From Paraprevotella sp. (GTDB lineage Bacteria > Bacteroidota > Bacteroidia > Bacteroidales > Bacteroidaceae), in assembly GCA_021205005.1 (NCBI GenBank), contig JAJPYK010000085.1, forward strand, positions 1 to 18,092: DNA of 18,092 nucleotides, written 5' to 3'. This document shows positions 7,927 to 14,180 of the stretch, piece after piece. The notes under the pieces are model-generated. The model was not told where the DNA came from and ran no database searches. It saw nothing but the letters and a program-made list of their open reading frames with translations. How positions within the stretch are numbered: position 1 is the first letter of the stretch; every line of letters starts with the position of its first letter. A program made the position numbers and the translations under genes.

Positions 7927-8514
7927 ATGGAAAAGGAAAAAGTTTTCTATACGTTGATCGTTTTCTCCGAGAATTTTGCCGGACTCTTGAATCAAGTCAC
8001 GGCTGTGTTTACCCGTAGGCAAGTGAATATAGAGAGTCTGAACGTGTCAGCCTCCAGTATAAAGGGAGTACATAAGTATACCATTACGTGCTGGAGTACG
8101 GAAGAACAGATACAGATTATTACCAAACAAATCGAGAAACGCATCGATGTGCTTCAAGCCCATTATTTTACCGATGATGAGATTTTCATTCAGGAAGTGG
8201 CGCTGTACAAGCTATCTACATCCAAAGTGCTGGAGAATCCGGATATTTCTTCCGCAGTGCGTCATCACGGTGCAAAGATTGTAGAGGTGAATCCCACTTA
8301 TACCGTGGTGAGCAAACAAGGACTGACGGACGAAATCATGTCGCTTTATTATGCTTTGAATGAGTATGAATGTGTGCTGCAATATGTACGTTCGGGACGC
8401 ATCGCCATCACAAAGAGTTGTACGGAGTATCTGGACCAATTCTTGGAAGAACGTCGCCGGGCGTATGCAGAACTGTGTATACAGAATAAATCGAAGGCGG
8501 ATGAAAGAAAATAA
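7927..8514 (+). CDS. ilvN: Acetolactate synthase small (regulatory) subunit
   Basis: A 195-residue regulatory subunit. The N-terminal ACT domain (about residues 5-80) contains the conserved FAGLLNQVTAVFTRRQVNIESL, which forms the valine-binding interface in this family. A second domain, about 85-160, is the C-terminal ALS small-subunit domain (GAKIVEVNPTYTVVSKQG). It activates IlvB and confers feedback inhibition, so enzyme activity is probably valine-sensitive. A rare clear Shine-Dalgarno, AGGAG at 7913-7917, lies nine bases before the ATG. The last 14 bases overlap the start of the thioesterase gene in another frame. The charged tail (RRRAYAELC...KADERK) is longer than in E. coli IlvH (163 residues). 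The symbol ilvH would be equally valid. Confidence 0.94.
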   Translation: MEKEKVFYTLIVFSENFAGLLNQVTAVFTRRQVNIESLNVSASSIKGVHKYTITCWSTEEQIQIITKQIEKRIDVLQAHYFTDDEIFIQEVALYKLSTSKVLENPDISSAVRHHGAKIVEVNPTYTVVSKQGLTDEIMSLYYALNEYECVLQYVRSGRIAITKSCTEYLDQFLEERRRAYAELCIQNKSKADERK

Positions 8515-9268
8515 AGTCGGCACATACTCGTTTGCAGTAGAACCGTTTCATGTGGACTTCACTGGAAAGCTTTCTATGGAAGTGCTGGGAAACCAGCTTC
8601 TGAACAGTGCGGGAAGGCACGCTGAAGAGCGGGGCTTCGGCATGAAAGAGCTGAACGAAAGCAATTATACATGGGTTTTGTCGCGTTTGGCCATGGATTT
8701 GAACGATCTGCAGATGCAGCACGAAGAATATTCCATAGATACATGGGTCGAAAATGTGTATCGTTTGTTCACCGATCGGAACTTTGCCATATATGGGAAA
8801 GACGGGAAAGTGTACGGGTATGTGCGCTCCGTGTGGGCCATGATCAATTTGGATACGCGTAAGCCGGCCGATCTGTTGACTTTGTACGGCGGCAGTATCG
8901 TGGACTATATAGAAGAAGACAGGGATTGTCCGATGGAAAAGCCGGGACGCATCAAAGTTGGTAGCAGTATGCCTGTGCGCTCTCTGGAGATGTATTACAG
9001 CAACATCTACATCAACGGACACGTGAATAGCATGAAGTACGTCGAGCACGTGCTCGATCTTTTTCCTAAAGATTGGCATGCGGAGCATCGCATTTCCCGA
9101 TTTGAAATGGCTTATATAGCCGAAAGCCACTTCGGAGATACGCTGAGTTTCTTTCGTGAAGAAGGGAAGAACGGCACATTCGATGTCGAAGTGCGCAAGA
9201 ATGTGGGCGGAGAATATCCGGAAGGAGAGGGGGTTTGCAGAAGTAAGATTAATTTTGCTAACAAATAG
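8501..9268 (+). CDS. Acyl-ACP thioesterase (FatA-like double hotdog) with altered active-site motif
   Basis: A 255-residue protein resembling the acyl-ACP thioesterase encoded in Bacteroides ilv operons. Such enzymes release free fatty acids from acyl carrier protein. Two hotdog halves are visible: the first has NYTWVLSRLAMDL and WVENVYRLFTDRNF, the second INGHVNSMKYVEHVLDLFP and FEMAYIAESHFGD. In plant FatA/FatB and related bacterial proteins the second half begins S-D-x-D-x-N-x-H; here residues 167-174 read S-N-I-Y-I-N-G-H. N172, H174 and the later acidic residue E208 remain, but the Asp position preceding N172 is Y170. Activity may therefore be changed. The frame is open back to 8360, but ATG 8501 gives the family N-terminus (VGTYSFAVEPFHVDF) and overlaps ilvN by 14 bases, suggesting coupling. 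The link with ilv genes may reflect branched-chain fatty acid supply. Confidence 0.9.
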   Translation: MKENKVGTYSFAVEPFHVDFTGKLSMEVLGNQLLNSAGRHAEERGFGMKELNESNYTWVLSRLAMDLNDLQMQHEEYSIDTWVENVYRLFTDRNFAIYGKDGKVYGYVRSVWAMINLDTRKPADLLTLYGGSIVDYIEEDRDCPMEKPGRIKVGSSMPVRSLEMYYSNIYINGHVNSMKYVEHVLDLFPKDWHAEHRISRFEMAYIAESHFGDTLSFFREEGKNGTFDVEVRKNVGGEYPEGEGVCRSKINFANK

Positions 9269-9277
9269 GAAATTTCT

Positions 9278-9308
9278 TCTGAAGGTTTGAAATAATTTTA
9301 TAACTTTG
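9278..9308 (+). promoter_or_regulatory. Putative internal promoter of ilvC
   Basis: TAACTTTG at 9301-9308 is a perfect -7 box. TCTG at 9278-9281, 19 bp upstream, is an imperfect -33 box (consensus TTTG). The 110-bp gap between the thioesterase stop and ilvC is the only long gap in the operon, in keeping with a second start site. The leader would be about 65 bases long. Confidence 0.55.
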
Positions 9309-9313
9309 CAGGT

Positions 9314-9323
9314 GCATTAATGC
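9314..9323. promoter_or_regulatory. 10-bp palindrome at the ilvC start site
   Basis: GCATTAATGC is a perfect palindrome six bases downstream of the ilvC -7 box, where transcription should begin. It could be an operator or the base of a small leader hairpin, but so short an AT-centred palindrome can occur by chance. Confidence 0.25.
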
Positions 9324-9378
9324 GGAATAGAAACTTAATACAAACGCGACAGAGAAAGTCGCATAAAACAGAATAAAA

Positions 9379-10422
9379 ATGGCAGAATTGAATTTTGGTG
9401 GTGTCATCGAGACCGTGATGACCCGTGAAGAATTTCCATTGGAGAAAGCTCGTGAATTTCTGAAGAACGAGACAATCGCAGTTTTAGGTTATGGTGTTCA
9501 AGGGCCTGGACAGGCTTGCAACTTGCGTGACAACGGTTTCAATGTCATTGTGGGACAGCGTCAGGGCAAGACTTACGAGAAAGCTGTGGCAGACGGATGG
9601 GTGCCGGGCGAGACGTTATTCTCTATCGAGGAGGCAGCTCAAAAAGGTACCATTGTGTGCATGTTGCTTTCCGACGCGGCACAGATGCAGTTGTGGCCTA
9701 CAATCAAACCTTATCTGACTCCGGGCAAGACACTTTATTTCTCACACGGTTTTGCCATTAATTGGAGCGACCGTACGGGAGTGGTGCCGCCTAAGGACAT
9801 CGACGTAATCATGGTGGCTCCCAAAGGGTCGGGTACTTCTTTGCGTACCATGTTCCTTGAGGGACGCGGTTTGAACTCTTCCTACGCCGTCTATCAGGAT
9901 GCGAGCGGAAAGGCTTTGGACAAGGTTCTGGCTTTCGGTATCGGCATCGGTTCGGGTTATTTGTTTGAAACGACCTTCAAGCGTGAGGCTACTTCCGATC
10001 TGACGGGCGAACGCGGCTCTTTGATGGGGGCCATTCAGGGCTTGCTCCTGGCACAGTATGAAGTGTTGCGTGAGCACGGACACACTCCTTCCGAGGCTTT
10101 CAACGAAACGGTGGAAGAGCTTACGCAGTCTTTGATGCCTTTGTTTGCTAAGAATGGTATGGACTGGATGTATGCCAACTGTTCCACTACGGCGCAGCGG
10201 GGTGCTTTGGACTGGATGGGTCCGTTCCACGATGCCATCAAGCCGGTGATGGAGAAACTTTATCAGAGTGTAGTGAGCGGTCACGAGGCTCAAGTGTCCA
10301 TCGATTCCAACTCCAAGCCGGATTATCGCGTGAAGTTGCAGGCTGAATTGAAAGCTTTGCACGACAGCGAGATGTGGCGTACGGCTGAAACCGTTCGTCA
10401 GTTGCGTCCGGAAAATAATTAA
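9379..10422 (+). CDS. ilvC: Ketol-acid reductoisomerase (NADP-type, class I)
   Basis: A 347-residue enzyme that isomerises and reduces acetolactate or acetohydroxybutyrate to the dihydroxy acid, the step before IlvD. The Rossmann motif is GYGVQG at 37-42 and the cofactor-selecting loop follows as GQRQGKTYEKA (59-69), where arginine favours NADPH. The active-site histidine is H123 in FSHGF. The two-metal site begins with D207 and E211 in SDLTGERGSLMG. The C-terminal knotted helical domain holds EELTQSLMPLFAKNGMDWM. It has one knotted domain, so it is class I rather than the about 490-residue class II of E. coli. It is the last gene of the operon, directly followed by a strong terminator. Confidence 0.97.
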   Translation: MAELNFGGVIETVMTREEFPLEKAREFLKNETIAVLGYGVQGPGQACNLRDNGFNVIVGQRQGKTYEKAVADGWVPGETLFSIEEAAQKGTIVCMLLSDAAQMQLWPTIKPYLTPGKTLYFSHGFAINWSDRTGVVPPKDIDVIMVAPKGSGTSLRTMFLEGRGLNSSYAVYQDASGKALDKVLAFGIGIGSGYLFETTFKREATSDLTGERGSLMGAIQGLLLAQYEVLREHGHTPSEAFNETVEELTQSLMPLFAKNGMDWMYANCSTTAQRGALDWMGPFHDAIKPVMEKLYQSVVSGHEAQVSIDSNSKPDYRVKLQAELKALHDSEMWRTAETVRQLRPENN

Positions 10423-10450
10423 GCCGAGCTTAGAATAGGACATATATAAG

Positions 10451-10501
10451 GAAAGACCGATTCGGCAGCCTGCGGGTTGACGAATCGGTCTTTCTTTTTT
10501 T
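10451..10501 (+). terminator. Rho-independent terminator of the ilv operon
   Basis: A perfect 14-bp stem (GAAAGACCGATTCG at 10451-10464 with CGAATCGGTCTTTC at 10481-10494) around a 16-base loop is followed by seven T. It begins 28 bases after the ilvC stop. Confidence 0.95.
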
Positions 10502-10508
10502 GTATCTT

Positions 10509-10553
10509 ATCGGTATGTGGAAAAAAACATACATGCCGATTTTTTTATTTTTT
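10509..10553 (+). terminator. Second, tandem terminator
   Basis: ATCGGTATGT (10509-10518) pairs with ACATGCCGAT (10531-10540) over ten base pairs with one T-G wobble. The hairpin is followed by a long T-rich tract (10540-10553, one interrupting A). It would catch read-through from the first ilv terminator. Confidence 0.7.
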
Positions 10554-10737
10554 CCTGCGGTCAATGAAAATTTTTTCGGCGCAGAAAATCATTTCGATCT
10601 GCGGACGTTGTTTCTCTTTTTTTGCGCAGAAAAAAATCCGATGCTTCCTTTTTCTTCTTAAGAGATTGAAACAGAGTAAGATCGTTCCCTTCTTGCCTTT
10701 TGTTCCGGACGAAAGTAGGTATATACGTATTTCTTGA
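10554..10737. other. AT-rich intergenic stretch, no gene seen
   Basis: I see no supportable gene. Two similar segments, TTTTTTCGGCGCAGAAAA (from 10571) and TTTTTTTGCGCAGAAAAAAA (10617-10636), form an imperfect repeat. CGCAGA (10580-10585) and TCTGCG (10598-10603) can pair into a 6-bp hairpin. No function can be assigned. Confidence 0.4.
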
Positions 10738-10760
10738 CATCCGGCCGGGAATTCCGGATG
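10738..10760 (-). terminator. GC-rich hairpin after the LysR pseudogene
   Basis: CATCCGG (10738-10744) and CCGGATG (10754-10760) form a perfect 7-bp stem with a 9-base loop, six bases beyond the pseudogene's stop codon on its strand. No T-tract follows, so termination is uncertain. It may be the remains of the gene's original terminator. Confidence 0.35.
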
Positions 10761-10765
10761 GCTTG

Positions 10766-11393
10766 TCAGTCTTTGGTGTCGGGATAAGTCAGTTCGGGAT
10801 GGCTGCGTTCAAATTCCGAAATGATGAAGGTCTTGATCTGTTGTATCTCGTCGTACAGCAACATGCTTTTCCCTTGTCCCAGAAAGAGGGTGGTCTGCAT
10901 TGTAACCAATCCGCTCCAACTGAATTTGTATCTCTCTTTTTTCAATCGCCGCACGACAAAGAGAGTCCGGCGGTATGGCCAGTCCGCCGCCTCGGACCAG
11001 ACAGCGCAGGATGGAAAGCTGGTCGGGCACCACATAATGGGGACCGAAATCCGCTCTTTGTTAAAATTCAATTTCCAAAAGATACTCATGCGGTCACGGC
11101 CGGCGGTGTTGTGCCACAACTGCGATTTCATTCAAGTACAGACTTTCTTCTTGTTTTTGATGTCAGATTGCGGAAAGTCCGGCAGGTCGGTTTCCTTTTC
11201 CGCTACCAGTATGAATTGCGATAGCCTATGGGGAGTAGACGATGCCGCGGACGGGAATGGCCCGCGTCGTGATGCTCAGGTCCACCGTGCCGTTTTCCAA
11301 TAAGGCCAGTAGTTTGTCATTGTCTTCGAGGTGCATGGTTCCCGTTTAGAAAGCGGCTTTAAACGTCCGGAACCATTCTAAGTCAGCCTTCAT
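10766..11393 (-). pseudogene. LysR-family regulator pseudogene (nonsense, frameshifts, internal deletion)
   Basis: Pieces of one LysR-type regulator lie in order but in different frames. The start is intact: ATG 11393, then KADLEWFRTFKAAF, typical of Bacteroidales LysR proteins. Codon 16, normally Glu in ...FKAxxE-TGT, is TAA (11346-11348). Soon after TGT the sequence jumps to the effector domain (HLEDNDKLLALLENGTVDL), so most of the helix-turn-helix and linker, about 90 codons, is gone. Further on, QFILVAEKETDLPDFP and MSIFWKLNF are in other frames. Then VPDQLSILRCLVRGGGLAIP, and finally TTLFLGQGKSML...QIKTFI to TGA 10766-10768, need at least two more frame changes. A working family member is about 290-300 residues; only about 209 codons' worth of DNA remains. 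It cannot make a functional DNA-binding protein. Identification rests on recognised LysR motifs. Confidence 0.85.
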
Positions 11394-11512
11394 CTATTGG
11401 GAAATTTTGGTGAATGCCTGAATTTTGTTGTTTATATTCCATTGGAAAGAACAATATATCTCTGCACTCGAAAAGGTATGAGTTATTTAGGGTCAATAAA
11501 TAGCTTGATAAT

Positions 11513-11686
11513 ATGAAAGAAAAGGCTGAGGGGCCGGATTACTCCGTCCATGTGGGCAGTTGGGGCGGTATGCCGATGAAGATACTGGCTTTCGTCGCTG
11601 CTTTGTTGGGAGGTATTTTGCCGTTGACCGGTTACTATATGTGGCTTCGTCGTATGGTGAAAAGAAGCCGGGCGCGCCGTGAATAA
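11513..11686 (+). pseudogene. C-terminal remnant of a PepSY-type membrane protein
   Basis: A 57-codon ORF (ATG 11513, TAA 11684-11686). Residues 10-19 (YSVHVGSWGG), a single hydrophobic helix at about 22-40 with LPLTGYY, and a Trp-Leu-Arg-Arg plus basic tail (MWLRRMVKRSRARRE) match the last transmembrane helix of PepSY-associated membrane proteins, whose C-termini have the pattern H-x-G-x-x-GG, helix, TGYYxW, basic tail. The normal proteins are several hundred residues long. No upstream coding similarity is visible in any frame back to 11394, so this is probably a truncated leftover. Translation from the in-frame ATG as a one-helix small membrane protein cannot be excluded. Confidence 0.65.
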
Positions 11687-11756
11687 CGTTTAAGTCCGAC
11701 GGTCCGGTTCGTACCGGTGGACGAACGTCACCGGAAGGAATGCCGACTTCGGATGA

Positions 11757-11803
11757 TCAATCTCAGGAAAAAAAAATTCAATTTTCTGAGATTGACCTTT
11801 TTT
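11757..11803 (+). terminator. Hairpin with T-tract
   Basis: TCAATCTCAG (11757-11766) and CTGAGATTGA (11786-11795) pair perfectly over 10 bp and extend inward with a G-T and three A-T pairs. Two bases later comes a run of six T (11798-11803). It resembles an intrinsic terminator for plus-strand transcription from the PepSY remnant region. Confidence 0.6.
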
Positions 11804-11844
11804 CTTCCACAGATTGCGGAACGGAAATAACGGAGGAGGATACG

Positions 11845-11890
11845 AAAACAGGGCAATCCCCGTTTGCGGGAGGATTGCCCTGTTTTTTTT
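11845..11890. terminator. Strong bidirectional terminator
   Basis: AAAACAGGGCAATCC (11845-11859) pairs with GGATTGCCCTGTTTT (11872-11886), 15 bp around a 12-base loop, with T to 11890 on the plus strand. On the minus strand the hairpin ends in TTTT and lies 38 bases after the foldase gene's stop, so it probably also ends the minus-strand transcript. Confidence 0.85.
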
Positions 11891-11927
11891 ATACCGGCAG
11901 TTTCTGCCGTTCAGTTTATCTCAGGGG

Positions 11928-14078
11928 TCAGAAGAACAAATAACGGTTGTCTTTCACGTCGGCCTTCTCATACAGCTCGTTGGTGAAACGGCTGATGGCG
12001 CGCATGTTGTTGGCTTCCTGTTGTTGTTCTTCTTTTCCGGCATCGTATTTCTCTGCCGACTTGTTCTTTCCGATGACCTGAAGGGCATAAACGGCGGCAT
12101 TGCCTTTGAACGGACCTGCAAAACGGTTGTTCTGTGTCATGCTGGCTACTGCGCTAACCATCGGTTCGCTTGCTCCGGTCTTCATGACAAAGGCGGGATT
12201 GCTGAATGTCACGTGATCTATCGTATCGCTCACAGAGCCTTGCACTTTCATGACGTCGGCTATGCTTTTGACATTGCCCATTTTCTGTTCCAGCATGGCG
12301 GCTTTCTTGTCCTTGAGCACTTCCTGCGTGAGATAGTCTTTTACTGATTCCTCGCTGCGGTAGCCCTTCTTGTGTACGCCGGTCAGGATGACGACGAGCA
12401 TGTGGTCGTTGTCTCCACATTCGTAACGCGGAGATACGCTGCCCACTTTGGTGTCGTCGTTGAATACCCATCTCATGGCTTCGCGCGTGTTGGTGACGCC
12501 GCCTACGTAGTGTTCGTTGCTGAACAGGTTTTTGCGTTCCTGAAGGTTGTAACCGTTCTTCAAGGCCTTGGCTTCGATGTCTTTAGGCGACGGATTGGCG
12601 GCAATGAAACGGCTGAAATCGTTGTAGGCCTTGGCATAAGTGTCTTTGCTGAATTCGATGGGGCACTTGATGACGGCTACGTCATACTTGTTGATCATGG
12701 CACGGCGGTCGGTGACCTGTGCGATGATGCACCCTTGCGTAAAGTCTATCTTCTCTATGCCGTTGACGGGCATATTGGTGACGGTCTTGATATACTTCAG
12801 GTTCTCTTCGTCCATTGTGGATCCTTCGTAGCTGCGTGAAGTGATCCATGTCTTTTCGCCTGTCTGATTGAATTTTTTGGCGATGGAGTCAAACACGGCG
12901 CCTTGGTTCAAGGCCGTCATGATGCTGTCCGCCGTTTTTTTCACGGCGTTGAGATCTGCGCCGGCCACTTGAATCTGACGGACCTGGATGGAATCGGGGG
13001 CAGAGATATTGCCGACCAGCTTGATGATGTTCATGGTGTTGTCTCCGGCGTTAAGATAGGGCGTTTTCATCTGGCCTACGGACATGGAGTCCAATTGGAC
13101 CGCGATGTCGGTCGGGAAATAATTCTTGCTTACGGGCAGCGGGCTGTAGTTGACGGTAGATCCGCTCTCGCGTACGATCTTGGCCAGATCGCCGCCTTCT
13201 GCCAAAGATTTGGCGGTTGCCGCCATGTCCTTGTCCAATGCGGCTTTGTCTGCGGCGCTGGCCTTAACCTGGACGTCGATGAACTGGATGTCACGGCTCT
13301 CGGCGTTTTGTTTGAATCTCTCTTTCAGCTCTTCATATTTTGCGGTCAGGTCGCTGGCCTCCACCTTGACGTCTTTGTCGTTGATGGTGGAATACGGTAC
13401 GGCTGCCATGATGATGTTGCTTTCATTGGTGCGCTCGGCAAAGGCCGCCTTGTTGACCACCTGATCGCTCAGCATGGCCTTGGCCAACAGCGCCTGATAC
13501 TTTTGTGCCAGACTTTCTTGACGCAGCGTCTTTTCAATGAACATCCAGAATTTGTACAGGCAGCTGTAATACTCGGCATATTCGGCGGGCATTTGGTCGC
13601 TTTTGCTCTTCATACCCTCGTAGTCGGTCAGGAACTTTTTCAGCATTTCTGCGTCGAAACGGCCGGTCTCTTGATTCCGGAACGGAGTCTGCATCAAAAT
13701 GGGATTGGTGCCTTCCGTGATAATGGATTGGATTTCGGCTTCCGTCACGGTGAGTCCCAGCTTTTCGGCTTCGTGTTCGATGAGCTTGTTGTTGACGTAA
13801 GTATTCCACACTTGGTCGCGCAGTTGGGTGAGTTGTTCGTCATTCAGTGCGCTGTTTCCGCTGGTGAACTTGACTACTTCCGTATATTCGTCCACTAAAT
13901 TTTGGAATTCGTGCACGGAGATGCCTTCTCCGTAGATTTCACCGACTTGTTGTTTGCTTTCGTTCGAGGCCGATTGTATGGAACGCATGGCCTCTTCGGC
14001 GATGAAGGCGAAAAGGGCCAACCCGATCACGATAACCAGCAGCGGCCCCATGGATCTGATTTTTTGTAATGTTGCCAT
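11928..14078 (-). CDS. PpiD/SurA-like periplasmic foldase (parvulin-type, likely inactive as isomerase)
   Basis: A 716-residue protein with one N-terminal membrane anchor (GPLLVIVIGLALFAFIAEEA, residues 11-30), no cleavage site and a large periplasmic part, the layout of PpiD. Residues 35-200 form the SurA/PpiD chaperone-type N-domain (VNNKLIEHEAEKLGLTVTEAEI). A parvulin-like fold spans about 360-455 (RQIQVAGADLNAVKKTADSI, then NQGAVFDSIAKKF, then a hydrophobic VTDRR end). In active parvulins the first strand reads RHILV; here it is RQIQV, with Q368 at the histidine position, so the role is probably chaperoning of outer-membrane proteins rather than prolyl isomerisation. The C-terminal 250 residues are family-specific. 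It is the last gene of the minus-strand envelope block, 102 bp after the GldE-like gene. Confidence 0.9.
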   Translation of the reverse strand: MATLQKIRSMGPLLVIVIGLALFAFIAEEAMRSIQSASNESKQQVGEIYGEGISVHEFQNLVDEYTEVVKFTSGNSALNDEQLTQLRDQVWNTYVNNKLIEHEAEKLGLTVTEAEIQSIITEGTNPILMQTPFRNQETGRFDAEMLKKFLTDYEGMKSKSDQMPAEYAEYYSCLYKFWMFIEKTLRQESLAQKYQALLAKAMLSDQVVNKAAFAERTNESNIIMAAVPYSTINDKDVKVEASDLTAKYEELKERFKQNAESRDIQFIDVQVKASAADKAALDKDMAATAKSLAEGGDLAKIVRESGSTVNYSPLPVSKNYFPTDIAVQLDSMSVGQMKTPYLNAGDNTMNIIKLVGNISAPDSIQVRQIQVAGADLNAVKKTADSIMTALNQGAVFDSIAKKFNQTGEKTWITSRSYEGSTMDEENLKYIKTVTNMPVNGIEKIDFTQGCIIAQVTDRRAMINKYDVAVIKCPIEFSKDTYAKAYNDFSRFIAANPSPKDIEAKALKNGYNLQERKNLFSNEHYVGGVTNTREAMRWVFNDDTKVGSVSPRYECGDNDHMLVVILTGVHKKGYRSEESVKDYLTQEVLKDKKAAMLEQKMGNVKSIADVMKVQGSVSDTIDHVTFSNPAFVMKTGASEPMVSAVASMTQNNRFAGPFKGNAAVYALQVIGKNKSAEKYDAGKEEQQQEANNMRAISRFTNELYEKADVKDNRYLFF

Positions 14079-14127
14079 TGATTTGAATGATTGTTATTTT
14101 ATAATTTTCTTTGAGCGATTGAAGCGC

Positions 14128-14149
14128 ACGAAGATACAAAAATCTTCGT
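14128..14149. promoter_or_regulatory. Inverted repeat ahead of the PpiD-like gene
   Basis: ACGAAGAT (14128-14135) and ATCTTCGT (14142-14149) are perfect 8-bp arms around six bases. On the minus strand the repeat contains TATCTTCG (14136-14129), a seven-of-eight match to the -7 consensus. It could be a promoter with an overlapping operator, or a leader or intercistronic hairpin. Confidence 0.35.
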
Positions 14150-14180
14150 AGATATGGATGTTCCGTGCATTAATTTTTAG

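Noticed and set aside
8360..8500. Upstream extension of the thioesterase frame
   Set aside because: It would overlap ilvN by over 150 bases, and the added residues do not resemble the family N-terminus.
8408..9130. 240-codon minus-strand ORF
   Set aside because: Antisense to the thioesterase; His/Ile-rich, typical of a reverse-frame shadow.
10477..10737. 86-codon plus-strand ORF, Phe/Lys-rich
   Set aside because: It starts within the ilv terminator hairpin and crosses T-tracts; its composition reflects the AT-rich intergenic DNA.
10700..11303. Plus-strand ORFs of 174 and 160 codons over the LysR remnant
   Set aside because: They run antisense to recognisable LysR fragments and show no family features themselves.
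12903..13898. 331-codon plus-strand ORF
   Set aside because: It lies wholly antisense to the foldase gene, has no recognisable domain, and its composition mirrors the codon use of the gene below it.
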